In this document: positions 57,101 through 62,700 of the stretch, piece after piece
Numbering within the stretch: the first letter of the stretch is position 1
Layout of the letters: each line of letters begins with the position of its first letter
Assembly: GCA_022828595.1 (NCBI GenBank)
Contig: JAKGHH010000007.1
Location: 35,650,356 to 35,714,355 of the forward strand
Reading direction: 5' to 3'
Source of the DNA: Nelumbo lutea
Taxonomy: Eukaryota; Streptophyta; Magnoliopsida; Proteales; Nelumbonaceae
DNA: 64,000 bases
Position numbers and translations under genes: made by a program
The notes under the pieces: generated by a model
Databases searched by the model: none
The model's input: only the letters and a program-made list of their open reading frames with translations
What the model was told of the DNA's origin: nothing

Positions 57101-58803
57101 TTAAGAAAAGACTAATAATACAAACCTCCCACATGCAAAGGGCCTCAGTGAAGGACAACTCCCGACGGAAAAGCACCATCAGCATCCGGAAGGCAAAATG
57201 AAGGCTTTCAGCCCCTATTAGTGATAAGTGTGCAAACATTTCCCTGTCTGTCAGTTCCAAGATATGCCATAATGTTTGTAACTTCTTCATCACTCCTGTT
57301 GGACCTTCCATCTGAAAATTTTCCCGCTGAAAATAAAATGAAAATGTGGTAGTGTAAGAATCATAATCAGGCCAATATAACAATGTGGACAGATAAAAAA
57401 TAATTTAATTCAAGATTTCCACAATTATGAGGATACCATTCTTCTTATTAGCATCTCAAAGCACCAAAATGCATCTGCATCATCATCATAGAGGACAAGA
57501 AAAGGAGATAGCAAGTCACTCATACCTACATACCAATTCAAATGTCTTAAAGGTGGTATCATTACAGTTGAGAATCCATAGCTTTGCCATGAACTTAACA
57601 AGGAAATAGTTGAAAACTTAATGTTCAAGGAAGTTGAACAAAATTAAAGAAAAAAAAAGAAAAAGATGGGAAACCAGAAAAAAAAGGATGAGCATATAAC
57701 CTTGGCAATATCCAGTAGCAGGATCAACCCATGCATAAACAGCAAGGATATCAGACATCCTAGCAATGTTCTTCTCATCCTCAAAAAATTCAAGATGACT
57801 GTCTGTTCTTACCACATCGACAACTGTAAAAACATTGACTTCATCACCTGATATGCCAGAAAAGTTTAATAATAAAATAAATAATATCCTATATATATCG
57901 AAGTAAATTTGGAAACTCTTAGCCTGTTATGCCAAAAAATTTTAATTATCATATGAATAATACCCTATAACAAAGTAAAACTCAGAAATCCTTTTACCTA
58001 TTCGGTGAAGTGTCCAAAGCCATTCAGAAACTCTGTCTTCACTGACACTTCCACCTTGAGTTGTTGGTCTCATGATTTCTGTTTCTGTAACATCTGATAT
58101 TCTGAGCCCCTTTACTATTTTGTTTTCATATTCAAACTTTGTTCTCTTTATTTTATGTCCATGTACATTCGATGTAAACTTTCCACATTTAGAGTTTCTT
58201 GAATGTGGAATATCATTTTCTGGTGAACTATTTGATTCCATAATTAGATCTACATTATTACTAATTTGAAAGGTGTGCATATTTTCATCTGGACATCTCG
58301 GCTTATTGCATGTAGATAGCCTATCATGGTGCACCCAGTATTCTTTATCATCATTGTCACTATTTTGAAAAAACTTTTTGAAAGATAAAGGAGGAAAGTC
58401 AAAAAAACTCTCATTTATGCATTCTGATCCATATGCTTCTTCTCCTCGAGTCAGGGAATAGAAATTGTAAGGATCAGAAGAAGAGAAATGATGTGAATAT
58501 CCATATGCTGCACCTTCTATGCTTCCCCTAGTGCTGGTATATTCAGATGAATCACTAGAGCATTCCCTTTGGTATGTATAGGATGTATCTGTACAGTTAT
58601 TATTCCAATCACAGTAATTTTCTATTTTATTAGTTCTATCATGGGAAGCTTGTCTACTTTTGACTTCTGCTTCCCTCTCCCCAGTATCTTTATATACCTT
58701 CCTCATATCCATCACTTTTGACCCCACAATGTAAGCAAGAGAACCAGTACCAACACTTGAATGCATCACTTGGCACTGCTTGAGTAAATCCTTGTATCGA
58801 CTC
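30054..58803 (-). CDS. TBC-domain Rab GTPase-activating protein gene, partial (six exons)
   Basis: A plant TBC/RabGAP gene (gyp1p superfamily type). TBC proteins speed GTP hydrolysis by Rab GTPases in membrane trafficking. Exons on the minus strand are 58803-57998, 57847-57701, 57525-57437, 57326-57126, 44213-43812 and 30137-30054; total coding length is 1,729 nt. Every junction has GT-AG and the phases join without a stop. Arg-finger region ([10 protein letters not shown]) and Gln-finger motif (GYCQGMSD) are both present, so catalysis is expected. Upstream exons with the TBC N-terminus and the terminal exon were not found. Two introns exceed 12 kb and hold all the nearby transposons. No defect is visible, so the gene is probably functional if these introns are spliced. 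Confidence 0.88.
30138..31786 (-). other. AT-rich intron sequence with short direct repeats
   Basis: Part of the intron between exons 43812-44213 and 30054-30137. A diverged direct repeat of about 58 bp lies at about 31061-31118 and 31204-31262 (ATATGATAGATCAT, ATAGATCTA). Around 31605-31765 there is a CGATATG-rich stretch of unknown origin. No coding sequence is recognised. Confidence 0.5.
31787..32173 (+). pseudogene. LINE-type RNase H (RVT_3-like) remnant
   Basis: One frame with three stops. It reads [40 protein letters not shown], then [41 protein letters not shown]. This is the pattern of the RNase H-like domain at the end of many plant L1-type LINEs: Asp in KLNFD, Glu lost near the first stop, Asp in GDSK, Asp in MADALAK. 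About 100 bp downstream is a tail like LINE 3' ends (AATCTGTCGCTTACTTGTCC). The rest of the LINE is not recognisable. Confidence 0.7.
32174..32639 (+). other. LINE 3' flank and unclassified sequence
   Basis: Contains the putative LINE 3' tail up to about 32330 and then sequence with no recognised feature. Confidence 0.4.
32643..33278 (-). mobile_element. Copia-type 5' end remnant R (LTR, PBS, possible gag start)
   Basis: Minus orientation. The LTR is placed at 33039-33278, next to PBS TGATATCACGGC (33027-33038), a decayed initiator-Met site. After a leader comes a 67-codon frame (32846-32643) starting [18 protein letters not shown], which could be a gag N-terminus but is not clearly homologous. 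The outer LTR end is inferred only from a TGTTGG start. Confidence 0.45.
34311..34695. mobile_element. hAT-like MITE 1
   Basis: 385 bp. Terminal inverted repeats: left TAGGGCTGTCAATGGGTCAG, right end reverse complement TAGGGCTATTAATAGGTCAG. The 8-bp flanks TGGAGTAT (34303-34310) and AGGAGTAT (34696-34703) match at 7 of 8, as for hAT target duplications. The interior is GGGTC/GACCC-rich at the ends with an AT core, and there is no transposase. It lies inside the RT of element G. Confidence 0.85.
34700..35714 (-). pseudogene. Element G reverse transcriptase remnant
   Basis: The minus-strand frame 35714-35205 carries [60 protein letters not shown] and [15 protein letters not shown], then a stop. 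The remainder to 34700 is fragmentary. Compared with elements A, D and L this RT is of a different copia lineage ([20 protein letters not shown] type), the same type as the fragment at 60522. Confidence 0.8.
35881..36284. other. Flank of elements G and F, nothing recognised
   Basis: Contains a GCATGGGAG/CCCCAC-containing short repeat around 36125-36190 and no gene. Confidence 0.45.
36290..36559 (-). repeat. 3' LTR of element F
   Basis: 270 bp, TG...CA on the minus strand, with TATA box GTATAAATAA (36341-36350). The purine tract on the minus strand, CTTGAGGGGAG, immediately precedes it (36560-36570). Confidence 0.92.
36566..38521 (-). pseudogene. Element F linker, reverse transcriptase and RNase H
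   Basis: The frame is 38329-36566, with only one internal stop, a TGA at 37913-37915 (YKA*LVAKG, consensus Arg, CGA to TGA). RT motifs: [70 protein letters not shown] (second Asp of YVDD is Asn) and [18 protein letters not shown]. RNase [61 protein letters not shown], ending [11 protein letters not shown]. The YVDN change alone should abolish polymerase activity. Confidence 0.88.
38522..39646 (-). pseudogene. Element F integrase, 374-codon open frame
   Basis: The HHCC-like region ([12 protein letters not shown] ... [11 protein letters not shown]) precedes the core: [40 protein letters not shown] and [20 protein letters not shown], so D, D and E are all present. The C-terminal part reads [40 protein letters not shown] and [16 protein letters not shown]. 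The frame is the same as the downstream RT. The N-terminal Met given here is internal to the polyprotein. Confidence 0.88.
39647..40837 (-). pseudogene. Element F gag and protease remnant, N-terminus deleted
   Basis: The gag frame 40782-40165 is 205 codons: [60 protein letters not shown]. The homology continues upstream to the LTR junction at 40838 ([13 protein letters not shown]), past a stop. After a frameshift near 40170 come a zinc-knuckle region (about 40080) and a protease reading [10 protein letters not shown], with the Gly of DSG changed to Arg. Gag begins inside its coding region because the 5' deletion removed the start. Confidence 0.85.
40838..41065 (-). repeat. 5' LTR of element F, truncated
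   Basis: 228 bp, nearly identical to 36332-36559. The missing 42 bp corresponds to U5. The junction with gag at about 40831-40840 (ACCATTGCCA) resembles the LTR sequence ATTCCATTTCCA at the same place, consistent with deletion through short homology. Confidence 0.88.
41190..42215 (+). pseudogene. RTE-type LINE reverse transcriptase remnant
   Basis: Plant RTE-like non-LTR element, 5' truncated. RT palm: [40 protein letters not shown] (FADD-type catalytic motif as FQDD) and IILIDD. Then [40 protein letters not shown] and [20 protein letters not shown]. The C-terminal part [40 protein letters not shown] and [18 protein letters not shown] sits in another frame (41776-41964). Stops and frameshifts are present. 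The 3' end has a short GATGAT repeat, as RTE tails do. The left limit is approximate. Confidence 0.88.
42216..42951. other. Intron sequence with short tandem repeats
   Basis: No coding sequence. At about 42573-42690 three diverged copies of a ~37-bp unit occur (AGTAGGGATTC.CGAATCAGAGG). Part of the host intron. Confidence 0.5.
42952..43083. repeat. Perfect 26-bp inverted repeat (132-bp hairpin)
   Basis: Arms at 42952-42977 and 43058-43083 are exact reverse complements over 26 bp (left arm begins TCTGCTGACCACAAC). Weaker pairing continues inwards (CACTCAACC against CACTCATCC). The loop is about 80 bp and contains a third related piece, TGTGTTGTGGTCACC (about 43012-43026). There is no TSD or known TIR. 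It could be a short MITE core or a hairpin RNA precursor. Confidence 0.85.
43084..43811 (-). other. Intron sequence
   Basis: Between the inverted repeat and the donor GTAGGT of the exon ending at 43812. No feature recognised. Confidence 0.6.
43812..44213 (-). CDS. TBC gene exon (402 bp)
   Basis: 134 codons with no stop. Acceptor TTTCAG precedes 44213; donor GTAGGT follows 43812. It begins [20 protein letters not shown], directly continuing LCMWE of the preceding exon in phase 0. The middle part (about residues 20-100, [19 protein letters not shown] and so on) is low in conservation and probably disordered. It ends [20 protein letters not shown] and IDDMIK, the last helices of the TBC domain. 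Confidence 0.92.
44214..45129 (-). other. Intron sequence
   Basis: AT-rich non-coding sequence after the acceptor. A palindromic stretch AGAAAGGAA/TTCCTTTCT with loop lies around 44690-44740. No gene. Confidence 0.5.
45130..45599 (-). mobile_element. Copia 3' end remnant J (LTR and RNase H tail)
   Basis: Minus orientation. 45130-45370 resembles the LTR of K (GAAGAGAGAG-rich part, GTTACTGTTAACTCC). 45370-45598 retains the RNase H end in broken frames: [16 protein letters not shown] and a C-terminus near 45420 corresponding to KLGMIDIYA. It is cut at 45599 by the LTR starting at 45600. Confidence 0.6.
45600..46139 (+). mobile_element. Copia 5' LTR, PBS and leader remnant Q
   Basis: The LTR 45600-45810 runs TGTAGAGATAAAG...CTGACTCTGACA with a (CT)n run at about 45777-45797. 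It is followed by a perfect PBS TGGTATCAGAGC (45811-45822). The leader runs to about 46139, where the RT of another copia begins. The LTR resembles the one at 61813 (element H), not the 3' LTR at 47417. Confidence 0.78.
46140..47416 (+). pseudogene. Copia RT and RNase H remnant I
   Basis: Begins abruptly inside [58 protein letters not shown]. After a frameshift: [14 protein letters not shown] (YVDD reads YVDA), [40 protein letters not shown]. RNase H (46865-47400) is broken by stops but shows MLYGDNQ-like and [14 protein letters not shown]. It ends at a polypurine tract. There is no gag, protease or integrase. Confidence 0.85.
47417..47747 (+). repeat. 3' LTR of copia remnant I
   Basis: Starts TGTAGTGAGAATG after TTTGAGGGGGAG and ends ACTAACA (47741-47747), inferred from the CA end. 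Related to the LTR of element M (8284-8619) and more distantly to that of D. Only one copy; no matching TSD. Confidence 0.6.
47748..48078 (+). other. Possible LINE 3' tail
   Basis: Around 47935-47965 the sequence TAAATTTCTAATTTACC is followed by a short A-run, as at the 3' ends of plant L1 LINEs. There is no coding support. Confidence 0.3.
48079..48230 (+). mobile_element. Au-like tRNA-derived SINE
   Basis: About 150 bp. RNA polymerase III A box TGGTGCAACGG (48087-48097) and B box GGTTCAAATCT (48139-48149), 41 bp apart as in tRNA-derived SINEs. The body TTGGAAACAG, GGGTAAGGCTGCATGCAT and GATCCCACATTGGTGGGAGC follows the Au SINE pattern known from many flowering plants. The 3' end is placed after GGGAGCCTTT. 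TSDs were not resolved. Confidence 0.8.
48231..49796. other. Unclassified intron stretch, possible decayed repeats
   Basis: Contains an LTR-like stretch at about 48990-49150 (TCTTATATATTTAAAAGACA, CAATTACAAGAATGCCC). A 114-codon frame at 49279-49623 matches no family I know. Low confidence that any part is coding. Confidence 0.4.
49802..50046 (-). repeat. 3' LTR of element K
   Basis: 245 bp. A GAAA/GAAGAA microsatellite (about 49840-49880) differs in length from that of the 5' LTR. Purine tract CAGTTGAAGGAGAG on the minus strand precedes it. Confidence 0.9.
50031..51195 (-). pseudogene. Element K RT C-terminal half and RNase H
   Basis: The frame from about 51195 reads [20 protein letters not shown] (YVDD start cut by the MITE), [40 protein letters not shown] and [14 protein letters not shown] [20 protein letters not shown] 197-bp direct duplication (50473-50669, 50670-50866) disrupts the RNase H start. 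The RNase H end (50444-50031) is open: [71 protein letters not shown]. Confidence 0.88.
50473..50866. repeat. 197-bp tandem duplication inside element K
   Basis: Two head-to-tail copies (50473-50669 and 50670-50866) that differ at about one position (TCAAGTTCATG against TCAGGTTCATG). 197 is not a multiple of three, so it adds a frameshift to pol. The high identity shows it is recent relative to the element. Confidence 0.92.
51204..51688. mobile_element. hAT-like MITE 2
   Basis: 485 bp with a perfect 8-bp TSD ATCAACAT (51196-51203 and 51689-51696). Terminal inverted repeats: left TAGACCTGCTCATGGGACAA, right end reverse complement TAGACTTTTCCATGGGCCAA. GC-rich arms (GGGCTCGGGCTC-like) surround an AT core rich in TATAAT. 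There is no transposase. It lies in the RT of element K. Confidence 0.93.
51697..52910 (-). pseudogene. Element K integrase tail and RT N-terminal half
   Basis: 52015-51806 holds [40 protein letters not shown] and [14 protein letters not shown]; the upstream part (52200-52020) holds [15 protein letters not shown] RT in broken frames. 52700-52900 contains the integrase C-terminal remnant. Multiple stops. Confidence 0.75.
52911..53516 (-). pseudogene. Element K integrase core remnant
   Basis: 53216-52911 reads [40 protein letters not shown] and [16 protein letters not shown], so both catalytic Asp regions are present. The Glu region ([11 protein letters not shown]) is lost by frameshift (ILHRKMG). 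The pre-integrase region lies in 53516-53220 with stops. Confidence 0.82.
53517..54858 (-). pseudogene. Element K gag and protease remnant
   Basis: Gag: 54858-54646 ([20 protein letters not shown]), 54627-54370 ([20 protein letters not shown]) and 54363-53794 ([20 protein letters not shown]; zinc knuckle [16 protein letters not shown] with its first Cys replaced by Phe). Protease in 53885-53517: [20 protein letters not shown] with DSG reading DSE, then [18 protein letters not shown]. Separated by stops at about 54645 and 54367 and a frameshift near 53840. Confidence 0.85.
54859..55337 (-). other. Leader of element K with PBS
   Basis: Untranslated leader; PBS TGGTAATAGAGC (minus) at 55326-55337. 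Homologous to 20714-21156 of remnant N. Confidence 0.8.
55338..55596 (-). repeat. 5' LTR of element K
   Basis: 259 bp with a longer (GAA)n run (about 55395-55431) than its partner. Ends TTCTCAACA, followed by TSD GAAAG. Confidence 0.9.
55602..57125 (-). other. Intron sequence with an unclassified purine-biased block
   Basis: 56240-57115 is purine-biased on the plus strand, with short open frames such as [20 protein letters not shown] (56243-56548) and [20 protein letters not shown] (56852-57115). The minus-strand frame 56218-56778 is Ser/Pro/Leu-rich and looks like the antisense shadow of that bias. A run of 13 G lies at about 56550-56562. It may be a decayed LINE ORF1 or captured gene fragment, but no family is recognised. 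Confidence 0.4.
57126..57326 (-). CDS. TBC gene exon (201 bp, catalytic domain)
   Basis: 67 codons. Acceptor TTTTCAG precedes 57326 and donor GTTTGT follows 57126. Reads [40 protein letters not shown] and [20 protein letters not shown], then EALCMWE. It is part of the helical TBC domain. Phase 0 at both ends. It is followed by the 12,912-bp intron. Confidence 0.95.
57437..57525 (-). CDS. TBC gene exon (89 bp, after the Gln finger)
   Basis: Acceptor TATGTAG, donor GTATCC. It completes the Gly of the preceding exon (phase 1) and reads [29 protein letters not shown]. Together with GYCQG of the previous exon this forms the [12 protein letters not shown] motif holding the catalytic Gln finger. 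Confidence 0.95.
57701..57847 (-). CDS. TBC gene exon (147 bp, Arg and Gln fingers)
   Basis: Acceptor ATATCAG, donor GTTATA. Reads [40 protein letters not shown] and [18 protein letters not shown] matches the IxxDxxRT motif that provides the Arg finger; YCQ is the Gln finger. Begins and ends in phase 1. Confidence 0.95.
57998..58803 (-). CDS. TBC gene exon (806 bp, variable region and start of catalytic part)
   Basis: Acceptor TTATGCAG before 58803; donor GTAAAAG after 57998. It begins [20 protein letters not shown] and [20 protein letters not shown], then about 190 residues that are Ser/Asp/Tyr-rich and probably disordered. It ends [19 protein letters not shown], joining the Arg-finger exon in phase 1. 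Large insertions at this position within the TBC domain are known in plant members. The TBC N-terminal motif (GVHPSIK..VW type) must be in upstream exons not seen in the window. Confidence 0.93.
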
Positions 58804-59286
58804 CTGCATAAAAAAATTCCAGTAAATCTTATTCTTTAGTCAGGACATAAGAAAGTAATCTGAATATACTGATGTATTCATTTACCACCACAAAACATGG
58901 AAGCTTCATAGATGGACAGAGATATAATCATAACAAACTATAAACTTTATATCACTAAAGTGATTAAGTTACTTTAATTAGAACCTTGAAAAAAAATAGA
59001 AATTTCACTGCAATAACTTGATGGGATTTATGTTTTTAATATTTAATTAGCATTAAGTAATTTTTCTATGTGCGAGAATTTCTAAAAGCAGGGGGATAAA
59101 CACGTTATAAGGAAGCATAAAATTTTTCTCAAAGAGTATTTTATATTAGTATTATATACTGCTAGCACATATGGGCATTATTTTAATTTTAAATTATACC
59201 ATGGAGTGCACTAATATAATTTCTACAGTGAGGCATGGATGATGATTATTCCTCTTCTCCTCTTTTCTATGATTTTCTCTTTGAAC
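58804..59286 (-). other. Intron sequence upstream of the 806-bp exon
   Basis: AT-rich with no further exon recognised. About 59235-59286 may be the U5 end of a retrotransposon LTR, since a PBS-like site follows. Confidence 0.5.
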
Positions 59287-59812
59287 TTTACAATCCTTTC
59301 TACATGGTAACAGAGCAGGAAACCAACCTCTTACGTTTCTCCTCATCTTTTTTGTTTTGTATCCACTTTAAAGGTTGCTCAAAGGAGACTTCTGACATAA
59401 TCTATTTGACACCACTGATATCACCATGCCATACAGATGATGTCAGCAAGTGTATAGATAGTCATCACCTTGGTGGATTGAAGGGGATTCAACCACCTGA
59501 AAGAGGATGAATTATATAACCTAAAAATAATTTATGATTTTTGAGAAGTTTACAATCCTATCTACATGGTATCAGAGCAGGAAACCAACCTCTTACGTTT
59601 CTTCTCATCTTTTTGTTCTAATATCCACTTTAAAGGTTGCTTAAAGGAGACTTCTGACATAACCTATTCGACACTGCTGATATCACCATGCCATACAGGT
59701 GATGTCAGCAAGTGTATAGATAGTCATCACCTTGGTGGATTGAAGGGGATTCAACCACCTGAAAAAGGATGAATTATATAACCTAAAACTAATTTATGAT
59801 TTTTGAGAAGTT
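59287..59812 (+). repeat. Tandem duplication (262-bp unit) of a retrotransposon leader with PBS
   Basis: Copies at 59287-59548 and 59549-59812 share nearly all positions. Each begins TTTACAATCC.TTCTACA/ATCTACA followed by a PBS: TGGTAACAGAGC (59305-59316) in copy 1 and a perfect TGGTATCAGAGC (59567-59578) in copy 2. The rest looks like a copia leader; each copy has a matching short open frame (GCSKETSDIIYLTPLISPCH in copy 1), not recognised as coding. Confidence 0.85.
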
Positions 59813-60250
59813 AATGACAGTTTCTTTTTCAAATTTTTTGGTGATCATTTGAAGTTTCTGAATTATAGAGCAAGGAAAACACACCTTTAATGTGTAAGGT
59901 TGACACTGTTTGATCTTGAGCAGGCCTTTGAAGATGCAGAAAATGATCTTTCCTTGATTGGAGAAGTATTTAGGCTTTTGGATGAATTTTTTTCCTCATA
60001 TATTACCACCTACCTACCATTTATCTTGTTTTGTGCCTACGTTCTGCATGACCAGCATGAGACATGCCTGCTGATATGTCCTAGTTCTTTGTAATGCAGT
60101 TTCAAGGAAGTATACCATTACTCTGATCTATCAAGTTCTTGTGAGGACTGGGTCTATGTCCTACTATTGCTTGTATTCTTCCTCATCGTCTTTCAATCTG
60201 ATCATGGTTTGGTAATGAAGTAACAAATACATCCACTAGTTCCGACATCA
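59813..60250. other. Unclassified sequence
   Basis: No recognisable gene. A 64-codon frame (59900-60094) is not supported by homology. Confidence 0.45.
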
Positions 60251-60520
60251 ATTGGACACCTTTCCCATTTAATCAAATGAAACTTCTTGGACCCCAGCCC
60301 CTTCCCACAAAAACACCCTTTGAACCTTCTTTGTTTTCCTAGCCACCTCCTTAGGAACCTTCAGTAATGAAAGGTAATAAGTTGGTAGGCTCAAAAGAAC
60401 ACTCCTAATAAGGGTAATTCTACCTCCCAATGAGAGGTACATTGCCTTCCACCTGAAATAGATGCTCTTCTTGAGAATGACACTTTGGAGTAATTTCATC
60501 CTCCTCATGATGCCTCAATT
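60251..60520 (-). pseudogene. L1-type LINE reverse transcriptase C-terminal fragment
   Basis: The minus-strand frame 60508-60269 reads [40 protein letters not shown] and [13 protein letters not shown]. This is the conserved region after the RT palm in plant L1 LINEs (W....LSLGGR.TLI..VL.S.P.Y..S). Only this piece remains; it abuts a copia fragment on the right. Confidence 0.85.
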
Positions 60521-60521
60521 A

Positions 60522-61812
60522 TAGGAAGCTGGTGGTTGTATTCAGTTAAGTTGAAGCCTGATGGCAGTCTAGACAGATACAAAGCTAGACTGGTTGCTTA
60601 GGGATTCAAGCAAGAATATAAGATAGATTATGAGGAGACATCTTGCCCTGTGGCCAAGATGACGATGGTTCATCCCCTTCTGGCTATTTTAGCAATAAAG
60701 AATTAGGTTATTCACCAAATGGATGTAAAGAATACTTTCTTGCATGGGGATTTGAAGGAGGTAGTGTACATGAAACCTCCTCCTATCCGCTGTTATGAGC
60801 CTCATCTAGTTCGTTGCCTCAAGAAATCTCTTTATGAGAGGTTTCGATCTGTTATCACAGATGCTAGGTTCATTCAAAGTTCTTTAGATTACTCTTTCTT
60901 TACATCACAACAGTCTCAGGGTATCGTATTGTTGCTCTTATACGTTGAAGATATTCTCATAACTGGAGATGATCAAGATGGTATACACAGCTCAAGAATC
61001 TTCTTAACCAATCTTTAAGTTGAAAGATCTGGGGCTAGTTACATATTTCTTGGGCTTGGAAGTTCATCACAATTTTAGTGACTACTTCCTTAATTAGCAG
61101 AAATATGCCAAATACCTAGTCAACCTTACTCACCTCAGACACAAAGATAGTTAATACCCCAATGGAATTCAATTTGAAGTTAAGGATGATGTTCCTCTTT
61201 TAGAAGACGCCACCTTGTATCATCAACTGGTGGGCAGTCTTATCTACCTCACAATGACATGCCCAGGCATCTCATATGCAATCTAGATCGTAAGACAATC
61301 TGTCTCTACTCCTTGCCAACCTCACATAATAGCTGTACACCGTATCATCAGATATGTTTGGGGGACTATTTCCTATGGTGTGTTCTACCACTGGCCAGTG
61401 CATATTTCTTGGTGACTCTGGTATCTTGGAAATGTAAGAAGCAACAGACTATTTCCAAGCCATCCACTGAAGCAAAGTATAGAGCCATGTCCTCAGCGTA
61501 TAGTGAAATTCTTTGGCTTCATTCTCTCCTACATGATCTCAATATTGCTCAGTCTTCTCTTGTTCCTCTATTGGCTGGCAATCTAAGTGCAATCAAGATT
61601 GCTTCTAATCCTGTCTTCCATGGAAGGACAAAGCACATTGAAGTGGATTGTCACTTTTTAAGAGATCTCCTTATTGCCAGTAGCATTTCATTGCCTCATG
61701 TCTCTTCTACTCTTCAGCTGGCGGATATTTTTATGAAGGCTATGACTAGGGCTTGGCATTCCTTTCTCATGGACAAACTAATGGTAGTCTAACTACATTA
61801 GTTTGAGGGGGA
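60522..61812 (+). pseudogene. Copia RT and RNase H remnant (element H)
   Basis: RT of the [17 protein letters not shown] type: then a stop, [55 protein letters not shown] (YVDD reads YVED), and later SLIYLTMTCPGISY-like text in another frame. RNase H (61259-61792) reads LVSWKCKKQQTISKPSTEAK, YRAMSSAYSEILWLHSLLHD, LAGNLSAIKIASNPVFHGRT and KHIEVDCHFLRDLLIASSIS, ending near KLMVV. The 5' half is absent. Confidence 0.85.
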
Positions 61813-62035
61813 GTGTAGACACAGGGATAGTGAGGGCTAAATTGTAATTTTACTTTCTTGTTGTACCATTCATTTTCTATTATTTTACTCTGTATACTAC
61901 TTACTGTACCATAAGGATAGAAGTTCCTTTTACATTTCATTAATATAAATAGTTCTTTCTTGGTGTGGTCGACTCATCAGACACCCCAAATCTGCTGTCT
62001 TTTCTCTAGTACAAACTGCACTGACATTCCAGATG
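61813..62035 (+). repeat. 3' LTR of element H (right end uncertain)
   Basis: Starts TGTAGACACAGGGATAG after TTTGAGGGGGAG. It shares order and motifs with the LTR at 45600-45810 (CTTGTTGTAC, GTATACTA, TTAATATAAAT, GTGTGGTCGAC/GGGTGTCGAC). The end is only approximate. Confidence 0.55.
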
Positions 62036-62350
62036 TGGCTAAATCATCCGTATCCATGTTTGACTAAAGACCACAGTATATGTAAAGTCAACACACCTAA
62101 AAGCAGCAGTCCAATAGTTACAACTTAGCAGTGAATTAATGACTACAATTCAGTAGCCAACTGGAAAAAAGATCAGTAACCCAGTACAATCCCTGGTTCA
62201 CACCAGTCCACCAAAAAACAAACACAATAGCGCTTCAATACATAATATAGCTGCTATAACCCTTAGGTTCATACAAACCCAAAAGAACTTCAACACAGGT
62301 ACTGCACACCATAATAGATCATACAAATCGAAGAGATATTTGTATACAGA
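62036..62350. other. Unclassified sequence
   Basis: Between the LTRs of H and L; nothing recognised. Part of it may belong to either LTR. Confidence 0.4.
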
Positions 62351-62700
62351 CCTGTTACATCAATGGTAAACCTTCCAAGAATCAGAAATAAACCCTGTAA
62401 CAAGGGATGATAGAAAACTCCATCAAAAGAGGAGGAAGATGAAGATTTCAGCAGTAGAGAGGGAAGGAGAAGAAAAGAGTAGGAGGTCAACTAGGATTAT
62501 GAGAAACTTAACCCTAGCCGCCAGCCCCTCATTATATTTATATTTAACTTAAAGATGAGATATTACAAAGATGCCCTTAATAGGGCGGCTACTAAAACTG
62601 AATAGTCACAACTTTAAAAAATAAAAAACTAATGGGCCTAAGGCCCAATAACTTCCTAATTAAATAAAAGCAAACTAAAGACAAACCGGGCCACTCAACA
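62351..62700 (-). repeat. 3' LTR of copia element L (outer end uncertain)
   Basis: The minus-strand start TGTTGAGTGGCCC at 62700 follows the polypurine tract CAACTTGAGGGGGAG. A TATA-like AATATAAATATAATG lies at about 62529-62545. The far end is guessed at TGTTACATC near 62351; the second LTR is outside the window. Confidence 0.6.

Noticed and set aside
12509..59578. Motifs TGGTATCAGAGC as parts of tRNA genes
   Set aside because: They are primer-binding sites complementary to the initiator tRNA, next to LTR ends; no cloverleaf surrounds them.
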